Of a stretch of DNA of 64,000 bases, positions 58,143 through 64,000 are shown piece by piece (within the stretch, counting starts at the first letter, position 1; each line of letters begins with the position of its first letter). The position numbers were made by a program, and so were the translations under genes. Source of the DNA: an uncultured Lachnospiraceae bacterium (GTDB lineage: Bacteria > Bacillota > Clostridia > Lachnospirales > Lachnospiraceae); NCBI GenBank assembly GCA_900551115.1, contig URUY01000019.1, positions 1 through 64,000 of the forward strand, read 5' to 3'. The notes beneath the pieces are model-generated. The model was not told the DNA's origin and searched no databases. It saw nothing but the letters and a program-made list of their open reading frames with translations.

Positions 58143-59294
58143 TTAATTCCGTTTTTCTCCCCGCGGCTTCGGTCCCATGAACTGATAGTAATAAGTTTTC
58201 ATCATGCCGTTATACAGCTTGCGGTTTTTATCGGCCTTGCGTCCGATGTCTTTTTCAGCCTGTTCATAAGCGGTTATCAGGTACATGCTCCATGCATCCA
58301 ATGCCGCAAACCGCTCTCCTATCGTCCGATAAAGCGCCGGCAGCGCTGCCTTTTCTTCCAGTCTCTCACCGTAAGGCGGATTGGTAATGATAAAGCCGTA
58401 TTTTTTAGCATGACTGAGTGCCTCCACTCCACGCCTCTGAAAATGTATCAATCCGTCCACACCGGCCAGCTTTGCATTTTCTCTTGAAATGCCAATCATC
58501 TTATCGTCAATATCATACCCCTGTATATCCGTATCAATATGTAAGTCTACAAGGTCCGCCGCCTCATCAAGCGCTTCATACCATATTTTTTTTCCAACTA
58601 CATTTTCCCATTTCATGGCCGTAAATTCCCGTTTCATACCCGGCGCCATATTGGCAGCCATCATAGCAGCCTCAATAGGAATCGTACCGCTGCCGCAAAA
58701 AGGATCTACCAAAATCCTGTCTTTGTTCCAGGGGGTCAGCATAATCAGGGACGCCGCCAGATTCTCTGCAATAGGCGCCTTTGCCACAAGCCTGCGGTAG
58801 CCTCTTTTATGAAGCGACTCTCCTGTGCTGTCCAGTCCTACGGTCACCTCATCCTTAAGGAGAAAAGCTCTTACGGGATAACTTTCCCCGTTTTCCGCAA
58901 ACCAGCCTGTATGATAGATACCTTTTAATCTGTCTACCATAGCCTTCTTCATAATTGACTGAATATCCGATGGGCTGAACAGCTTGCTCTTTACGCTTCC
59001 CGCTTTGGCTACCCAGAATTTCCCGTCTGCAGGAATATATTCTTCCCAGGGAAGTGCCTTCGTACCCTGAAACAGCTCCTCAAAGGTTTCTGCATGAAAG
59101 CTTCCTATCTTAATCAGTATTCTCTCCGCTGTCCGTAAAAATATATTGGCTCTGCAAAGTGCTTCCTCATCACCAAAAAAAGTAACTCTGCCATCCGTCA
59201 CTTCCGTTACATCATATCCTAACTCTATAATTTCTTTTTTTAAAACCGCCTCCATTCCAAAATGGCAGGGCGCTATCAATTCAAATCTTTTCAT
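58143..59294 (-). CDS. THUMP-domain RNA methyltransferase (RlmL/YpsC type)
   Basis: A 383-aa class I methyltransferase. The THUMP domain occupies about 1-160, followed by the SAM-binding LVDPFCGSGTIPIEAAMMA, IQGYDIDDKMIGISREN, and the adenine/guanine-amine type motif ITNPPYGERL. It probably makes m2G in 23S rRNA, as RlmL/YpsC do. First gene of the five-gene operon with amidase, rdgB, yfcE and the chemoreceptor. Confidence 0.92.
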   Translation of the reverse strand: MKRFELIAPCHFGMEAVLKKEIIELGYDVTEVTDGRVTFFGDEEALCRANIFLRTAERILIKIGSFHAETFEELFQGTKALPWEEYIPADGKFWVAKAGSVKSKLFSPSDIQSIMKKAMVDRLKGIYHTGWFAENGESYPVRAFLLKDEVTVGLDSTGESLHKRGYRRLVAKAPIAENLAASLIMLTPWNKDRILVDPFCGSGTIPIEAAMMAANMAPGMKREFTAMKWENVVGKKIWYEALDEAADLVDLHIDTDIQGYDIDDKMIGISRENAKLAGVDGLIHFQRRGVEALSHAKKYGFIITNPPYGERLEEKAALPALYRTIGERFAALDAWSMYLITAYEQAEKDIGRKADKNRKLYNGMMKTYYYQFMGPKPRGEKRN

Positions 59295-59422
59295 TCTTTG
59301 TCTTCCTTTTCTGTTGCTTTTATAAGTATAGCATTTATCTTTGTTTTCTTACAACTTTTTTTTACGTTTCAACAAAAATGTTTTTACATGAAAAAGCCTG
59401 TCTTCTCTCTTTTTAGACAAAG

Positions 59423-59445
59423 TAAAAGGGACGCCGAAGCGTCCC
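59423..59445 (-). terminator. terminator of the Asn-rich gene
   Basis: GGGACGC-TTCG-GCGTCCC with a stable UUCG tetraloop, then TTTTACTTTG on the minus strand. Confidence 0.9.
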
Positions 59446-59461
59446 CTGCCAATCGTCACAA

Positions 59462-59605
59462 TTAGAAATTATTCTGCTTGTTCTGCTTATTCTGATTGTT
59501 GTTCTGGCTGTTGTTCTGACTGTTATTCTGGTTGTTGTTCTGATTACTGTTTGTACAGTTGTTATTCTTGTTCTGGTTTTCATTATTCTGATTGTTGTTA
59601 GACAT
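59462..59605 (-). CDS. 47-aa Asn/Gln-rich small protein
   Basis: A 47-residue peptide beginning MSNNNQNNENQNKNNN and consisting almost only of Asn, Gln and Lys with a few Ser and a terminal Phe. The ATG has GGAGGAG upstream and the gene has a strong terminator, so it is likely expressed. Similar short N/Q-rich proteins occur in Clostridia, but their role is unknown. A disordered or aggregation-prone nature is expected from composition. Confidence 0.65.
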   Translation of the reverse strand: MSNNNQNNENQNKNNNCTNSNQNNNQNNSQNNSQNNNQNKQNKQNNF

Positions 59606-59704
59606 ATGAAACTCCTCCTGTTGATTTTTAGTTACACAGGTATTATGTCTGAAACGCACAGAAAATATTCCCGCTTTTTGTAGGACTTTTTTACTATTTT
59701 TGTA

Positions 59705-59733
59705 TTGCATTTAGTACTAAAGTATTATATAAT
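59705..59733 (+). promoter_or_regulatory. promoter of a predicted small RNA
   Basis: TTGCAT-17-TATAAT on the plus strand, with no open reading frame downstream. Confidence 0.65.
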
Positions 59734-59739
59734 AAACAC

Positions 59740-59848
59740 AGCGAAGGGAGATCACCCTTCATCAGTTTTCCTTCGCAACCCTTATATATTAATAATTTAT
59801 ACTCCCCTCAATGAGTCGTCAGTTCCCCCTGACGGCTCATTATCTTTT
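59740..59848 (+). ncRNA. predicted small RNA between the Asn-rich and HAAS genes
   Basis: About 110 bases start at the promoter and end in ATGAGTCGTCAG/CTGACGGCTCAT followed by TATCTTTT, a terminator. The 5' part offers two competing stems: GAAGGG/CCCTTC and GCGAAGG/CCTTCGC. No protein-coding frame fits. It converges on the HAAS gene, 13 bases away. The function is unknown. Confidence 0.6.
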
Positions 59849-59860
59849 CTCAGGCGGTTC

Positions 59861-60331
59861 TTACGAACGCCGGGCAAGCTTTATCACAAGCCCGATTAAA
59901 AGAACGGGCAGCAGGATAGGCGCCAAAAGCGAAAGGACGGAAAATACCGCAGATAAAATCAGAATAACTACAAATACTACCACAAACACAATCAGCCAGC
60001 CCGGCACATGTGCCGTTCTGCCTCTGTAATCCTGCTCTGTTGTATAACCGGCATAGTCCTGTCTGTTTGTATAGCGGCCTTCGGTTTCGGCATTTCTATA
60101 GTCGCTCTCCTGTGACCAGCCTGCCCCCGCATGCTTACTGGCTTCCGCAATACTTCTTGCCAAAAGCCTGGGATCTCCCAAGGACTGAACGACTTCCTCT
60201 TCACTTTTTCCCATACGCATCTGTGTATTGATATAATCTTCATAATAGTTCACGTTTTCCGCCGCTTCAGAGGCACTCACCCTGCTTGCAAGCGCTGCAC
60301 TTAAACCATCCAGAAATTCCCGCTTATTCAT
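59861..60331 (-). CDS. HAAS domain membrane protein
   Basis: A 156-aa protein. Residues 1-65 form the HAAS helical domain (MNKREFLDGLSAAL, YYEDYINTQMRMGKSEEEVV, LGDPRLLARSIAEA), followed by a charged Arg/Tyr-rich linker and two membrane helices (about 110-130 and 135-150). It is related in plan to the HAAS gene near 0.7 kb, but no PadR gene is adjacent. Its start lacks a strong ribosome site, so the exact beginning is less certain. Confidence 0.7.
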   Translation of the reverse strand: MNKREFLDGLSAALASRVSASEAAENVNYYEDYINTQMRMGKSEEEVVQSLGDPRLLARSIAEASKHAGAGWSQESDYRNAETEGRYTNRQDYAGYTTEQDYRGRTAHVPGWLIVFVVVFVVILILSAVFSVLSLLAPILLPVLLIGLVIKLARRS

Positions 60332-60442
60332 AACACAATATACCACCCGGCCATCTCCGGTCCTTCCTTCTGCTTTTACAAAACCCAATTTGTTTTATAG
60401 GAAAACCCTTCACGCTTTAGTTAAAGGCTTTCCTATGAATTG

Positions 60443-60484
60443 AAAAAGGGCACGTTATAATGTTTGATTCATTATAACATGCCC
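60443..60484 (-). terminator. terminator of the second chemoreceptor gene
   Basis: GGGCATGTTATAATG/CATTATAACGTGCCC with one mismatch, then T5 on the minus strand, about 55 bases after the stop. Confidence 0.9.
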
Positions 60485-60538
60485 ATGTCCCTGCGTAAAT
60501 AAAACCAAAGGAAAGGTATTATTAACTTTTTATAAAAA

Positions 60539-62314
60539 CTACAATTTGAAAATATCCAATCCGCTGTTTAAGTTGCCGGAAATATCTTCAAGCTGCTTTG
60601 CGGTTTCACCCAAATTCTTCATTCTCTCATCCATAGCGCCTACGGTATCAATCATAACCTCTGTGCTGGTCACAAATTTTTCCGCAATATCGGACAGGCT
60701 CTTTACACGGTCCAGGATAACCTCTTTTGCCTTATCCAGCTCTTCCATACGGCAATTGATATTTTTTACGCTTACCATAGAAGATTCTACGCCCTTTGCT
60801 ACGGAATTGAAATTATTCATGGATTCCGTCAGCTTACTGTTCTGGCTGTCCATCCTGCTCTGTACTTCTACCATGATGGCAACCATTTTTTCAGACTCTT
60901 CCTTTAATCCGGAAATTGTCCTTTCTACGCTTTCCGCATTAGCTGCAGACTGGGTAGCCAGCTTGCTTATCTGCTCTGCGATAACGGCAAAGCCTCTGCC
61001 TGCGCTGCCGGCATGCGCCGCCTCAATGCTGGCATTTACGGATAACAGGTCTGTCTCGTCTGCAATCTCATGAATAATATCAATAGTCTGCTGAATGGAC
61101 TGTACCGATGCATTGGTTCTGTCTACCTGCGTTGCGATTTTGCCGACTGTCTGTGTCATTTCCGTATTGGAAGCATTCAAATCCCGCATAAGCAACGTAG
61201 ATTTTTTCTCTGCCTCAGACATAACGCTGACCGTCTCATACATGGACTCCATTTCTTTGGAGATAAATTCTATCTGGGTACTGATATTGTAAATACTATC
61301 TACGGATTCCGTTGTCTTTCCTGCCTGTGTGGATGCGTCCTGCGCAATAAGCTCCATGCCATCATACAGCTGCACTACATCACTGCACATGTTCTCGGAC
61401 ATCGTTGTCAGCACACCTGCCGAATTTGTCAGCATATCCGCCGAAGCCTTCATATTTGTAACGATACGCCGCAGTTCTTCACGCAGATACAGGGAAATAT
61501 TGTAAATATCACCGATTTCATCCCTGTTCTTTACTGCTTTTTCCTTCTTTGCCTCTACAAGGTCACCCTCGGATACCTTTTCCAGGAATTTCTTGGTTCT
61601 GCGCATATTGCCGGACAGATACTTCGCAAACAGAAATACCACAACAAGGAAAACTACCATGATAGCAAATGTAGGTACCAGAATTTTCTGCATTTCCTTG
61701 TTCACCTGACTGCTGACCTCAGTAGACGGCCTTCCGGCAAAAATCGCACCTACCACTGAGCCATCCGCATTTTTCAGAGGACGGAAATAACCAAAATACT
61801 GCACCTTTTGGAATTCATAGGCCGGTTCAAATATTACCTCTCCTGCCGTTATTCTGTCATAAAGCTCCGGCTCCAATTTCAAGCCGACTGCCCTGGCACC
61901 TGTTACCATCCTAAGAGAAGTCATAACAATCCTGTTTCCAAAATAGAAGGTAGTGTCAACTCCTGCATTCTCCTTAAGTGCGTCTAAAAGTGACGTGTCA
62001 CCGGACAAACGTGTTTCTCCTTTATAAAGGGTACCACCCTGATCCTGATAATAGTCGCCCTGATAAAGGCTTGCATAGGTAGTTTCAAGAGAGACTGCAG
62101 CCATCTGCAGCCCCTCCTGAATCTCAGCATTCAAATTATCCCGTAATATTACAGAACTGATTGTTGCTACAATAAAACCAATCAGGCACAATGGCACGCA
62201 AAACAAAACAACAAGCTTTTTTGAAAAAGAAAAGTTCAGCTTTCTCTTTACCTTTTTCTTTGTTTTCACCTTGGATTTGGTATTTTTCCTGATGCTCTTT
62301 TCTTTTGTCTTCAT
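60539..62314 (-). CDS. methyl-accepting chemotaxis protein with single-Cache sensor
   Basis: A 591-aa receptor. The ATG with GGAGGATGGC is used. A Lys-rich start, first membrane helix (about 30-55), outer Cache-like domain (about 55-190: LYQGDYYQDQGG, FYFGNRIVMTSLR, VGAIFAGRPSTEV), second helix (about 200-222), HAMP (about 225-275) and coiled-coil signalling domain with the tip HAGSAGRGFAVIAEQIS. It lies 41 bases after the sugar permease gene on the same strand, so it may sense the sugar that transporter imports. This link is inference. Confidence 0.9.
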   Translation of the reverse strand: MKTKEKSIRKNTKSKVKTKKKVKRKLNFSFSKKLVVLFCVPLCLIGFIVATISSVILRDNLNAEIQEGLQMAAVSLETTYASLYQGDYYQDQGGTLYKGETRLSGDTSLLDALKENAGVDTTFYFGNRIVMTSLRMVTGARAVGLKLEPELYDRITAGEVIFEPAYEFQKVQYFGYFRPLKNADGSVVGAIFAGRPSTEVSSQVNKEMQKILVPTFAIMVVFLVVVFLFAKYLSGNMRRTKKFLEKVSEGDLVEAKKEKAVKNRDEIGDIYNISLYLREELRRIVTNMKASADMLTNSAGVLTTMSENMCSDVVQLYDGMELIAQDASTQAGKTTESVDSIYNISTQIEFISKEMESMYETVSVMSEAEKKSTLLMRDLNASNTEMTQTVGKIATQVDRTNASVQSIQQTIDIIHEIADETDLLSVNASIEAAHAGSAGRGFAVIAEQISKLATQSAANAESVERTISGLKEESEKMVAIMVEVQSRMDSQNSKLTESMNNFNSVAKGVESSMVSVKNINCRMEELDKAKEVILDRVKSLSDIAEKFVTSTEVMIDTVGAMDERMKNLGETAKQLEDISGNLNSGLDIFKL

Positions 62315-62355
62315 AGCCATCCTCCACAAAAGGTTTATTTTATTATATATCTATA

Positions 62356-63222
62356 TTACCCTTTTACACTGCCCATTGCAACCCCTTGCACGATATGTTT
62401 CGACAAAATCAGATATACTACGATAACCGGCAGAATGGAAAAGGTAATTGTCATATAAACCTTACCCATATCAAACTTCAGCCAGTCAGCCGAACGAAGC
62501 TCCGCAATCAGAATGGGAAGCGTCTTTTTCTTATCATCATGCAAAACAAGCGCCGGTGTAAAGTAATTGTTCCAGCTGGTTACAAAGGTAAAAATAGCCT
62601 GCACGGCAATAGCCGGCTTCATCAGGGGAAGCACAATGGAATTGAAGGTTCTGAACTCCCCTGAGCCGTCAATACGGGCTGCTTCCACAAGGGACAGGGG
62701 CAGTGCGCTTTCCATATACTGCTTCATATAGAAAAAGGTTACAGGTGCTGCAATGGTCGGTACTATCAATGGAATAAAGGAATTTTCCAAATCCATACCC
62801 CTTACCAGATTGATAAAACCAAGTGCGGTTACCTGTGTGGGAATCGTCATAACCATCAGTATAAAGGTAAACATAAACTTCTTTATCTTAAAATCATATA
62901 CATGGATGGCATAGGCTGTCATGGCAGAAAAATATGTAGATACCAACGCGCTCACGCCTGCCACAAAAAAGCTGTTTAACAGACCCTGTACGATGGGCTG
63001 CGTGCCATGAAGCATATTTAAAAAGTTATCGACTGCATGACTGCTGGGTATCAGCGTAAAACCCTTTGTCAGCTCTCCGTGGGCTCTGGTAGAATTCACG
63101 AACAGAATCGCAAACCAGAACAGACACAGGAAACATACCAATACCAAAACTATATAAGCAACCGTTCGTTGAGCCTTTATTCCCCAGCCTTTATTTACTT
63201 TATAATTTTCATCATATCTCAT
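62356..63222 (-). CDS. carbohydrate ABC transporter permease, MalG type
   Basis: A 288-aa permease. The ATG eight bases after GGAGGTGA is used. Six membrane helices and the EAA loop (EAARIDGSGEFRTFNSIVLPL) that contacts the ATPase are present; the end SKHIVQGVAMGSVKG is typical. It imports a sugar or oligosaccharide with its partner permease just upstream and a binding protein that must lie outside the window. The ATPase may be shared, since none is here. Confidence 0.93.
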   Translation of the reverse strand: MRYDENYKVNKGWGIKAQRTVAYIVLVLVCFLCLFWFAILFVNSTRAHGELTKGFTLIPSSHAVDNFLNMLHGTQPIVQGLLNSFFVAGVSALVSTYFSAMTAYAIHVYDFKIKKFMFTFILMVMTIPTQVTALGFINLVRGMDLENSFIPLIVPTIAAPVTFFYMKQYMESALPLSLVEAARIDGSGEFRTFNSIVLPLMKPAIAVQAIFTFVTSWNNYFTPALVLHDDKKKTLPILIAELRSADWLKFDMGKVYMTITFSILPVIVVYLILSKHIVQGVAMGSVKG

Positions 63223-63234
63223 TGCCGTCACCTC

Positions 63235-64000
63235 CTAGTCTTCCTTTTTGTTGGATATGTTATAAACAAGCAAGCTCAGTATGGCGGTAATAATAAACAG
63301 GACAACCGATAACGCGCCGCCCATACCAAAGTTTTTGCTGGTAGTCAGATACTTGTTCAGATACATAATCAGCGTCATGGAAGAACGCATGGGGTTTCCG
63401 GTAGCATTTGTCAAAATCTGCGGTACATCAAACATCTGCAAGCCGCCGACCAGGGAAGTAATCATTACATAAATGAGGATGGGGCGAAGCAGGGGCAGCG
63501 TAATCCTGAAGAACACCTGCGTGGAGGTCGCGCCATCCACCTCTGCCGCCTCAAACAAAGAGGTATCAATACCCATCATACCTGCCATCAGCAGAATGGT
63601 GGTATTGCCAAACCACATCAGAAAGTTCATAAATGCAACAATCGTTCTGGTACTCCAAACATTATTCAAAAATTTGTAAGGCTCCGCCATGCCCATCTGC
63701 ATCAGCATGGAGTTAATCGGGCCGGTATCAGAAAACAGGGTAAAGAACAGCATGGCGAATGCCGATGCCATAATCAGGTTCGGCAGATAGATAACGGTTT
63801 TAAAGAACCGCTGTCCCTTTAAACGCAGGCTGGGACTGGAAAACCATGCCGCAAGGAGCAGGGACACTACAATCTGGGGAACAAACCCCATAATCCACAT
63901 GATTAAGGTATTTTGGGTATAGGTCAGAATATCACCGTTTGTAAAGATTGTTACAAAGTTCTTTAAACCGATAAAGGTAGGACCCACTTCCTTAAGACCG
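63235..64000 (-). CDS. carbohydrate ABC transporter permease, MalF/UgpA type (cut by window edge)
   Basis: At least 255 residues are visible; the first helix and start lie beyond the window. Helices from about the second on, the EAA loop (FEAAEVDGATSTQVFFRITLP) and a C-terminal segment (GMGGALSVVLFIITAILSLL) mark it as the partner of the MalG-type permease 12 bases downstream. Together they form the membrane pore of a sugar importer. The substrate is unknown. Confidence 0.92.
   Translation of the reverse strand, partial: GLKEVGPTFIGLKNFVTIFTNGDILTYTQNTLIMWIMGFVPQIVVSLLLAAWFSSPSLRLKGQRFFKTVIYLPNLIMASAFAMLFFTLFSDTGPINSMLMQMGMAEPYKFLNNVWSTRTIVAFMNFLMWFGNTTILLMAGMMGIDTSLFEAAEVDGATSTQVFFRITLPLLRPILIYVMITSLVGGLQMFDVPQILTNATGNPMRSSMTLIMYLNKYLTTSKNFGMGGALSVVLFIITAILSLLVYNISNKKED

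Overview
The window looks like chromosome from a spore-forming, anaerobic, low-to-moderate GC Clostridia of the Lachnospiraceae type. The evidence is protein style: an alpha/beta-type small acid-soluble spore protein, desulfoferrodoxin, a PPi-type phosphofructokinase, a Lachnospiraceae-style M56/BlaI pair, DUF4364, DUF4250 and DUF3737 proteins, and sigma-A promoters close to TTGACA-17-TATAAT. The species cannot be named from sequence alone. No rRNA operon, CRISPR array, complete IS or prophage was seen. Most genes lie on the minus strand.

Layout. 1-2.2 kb is a small accessory module (PadR regulator, HAAS protein, lipoprotein, small membrane protein) with hairpin strings, ending against the 3' end of rlmD; it may be the edge of an integrated element. 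2.2-10.9 kb holds rlmD, a NUDIX hydrolase, a LytTR/DUF3021 pair, tRNA-Pro, an AI-2E-family permease, pepD, a Cu/Zn-SOD-like gene and infC-rpmI-rplT behind a leader attenuator. 11-13.5 kb holds a truncated solute-binding-protein remnant and a BlaR1/BlaI-type pair. 13.6-15.7 kb is the most interesting locus: a 153-aa protein, a predicted free-standing structured RNA with its own promoter and a 15-bp closing stem, a triple-hairpin element, and a stand-alone reverse transcriptase with YSDD but an altered PQG motif.

15.7-30 kb carries central and housekeeping genes: malic enzyme, a radical SAM protein, rarA, polysaccharide deacetylase, DUF3737, an ASKHA/DUF4445 protein translationally linked to a short DUF4250 gene and an Rpn nuclease, clpB with an inverted repeat over its promoter, and a Na+/alanine-type symporter. 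30-34 kb is a self-regulated domain-inverted GH3 glycosidase/LacI operon. 34-38 kb has a spore protein, a methyltransferase pseudogene, three GNAT genes and an XRE regulator. 38-44.6 kb is an alpha-glucan module (malQ, glgP, LacI regulator with its operator) next to PPi-phosphofructokinase and a YfhO-like membrane protein.

47-54 kb contains six tRNAs, a MATE transporter, a hairpin array and 57-bp tandem copies derived from the 3' end of tRNA-Lys. 54-60 kb is a tight operon (RlmL-type methyltransferase, amidase, RdgB, YfcE, chemoreceptor) followed by a small Asn/Gln-rich gene and a predicted small RNA. The window ends in a sugar ABC transporter (two permeases, one cut by the edge) closely followed by a chemoreceptor.

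A recurring theme is short tandem expansion at gene ends or in loops (rlmD, AI-2E permease, radical SAM gene, rarA, Rpn, YfhO), with one copy in the AI-2E permease showing a one-base deletion that truncates the protein.
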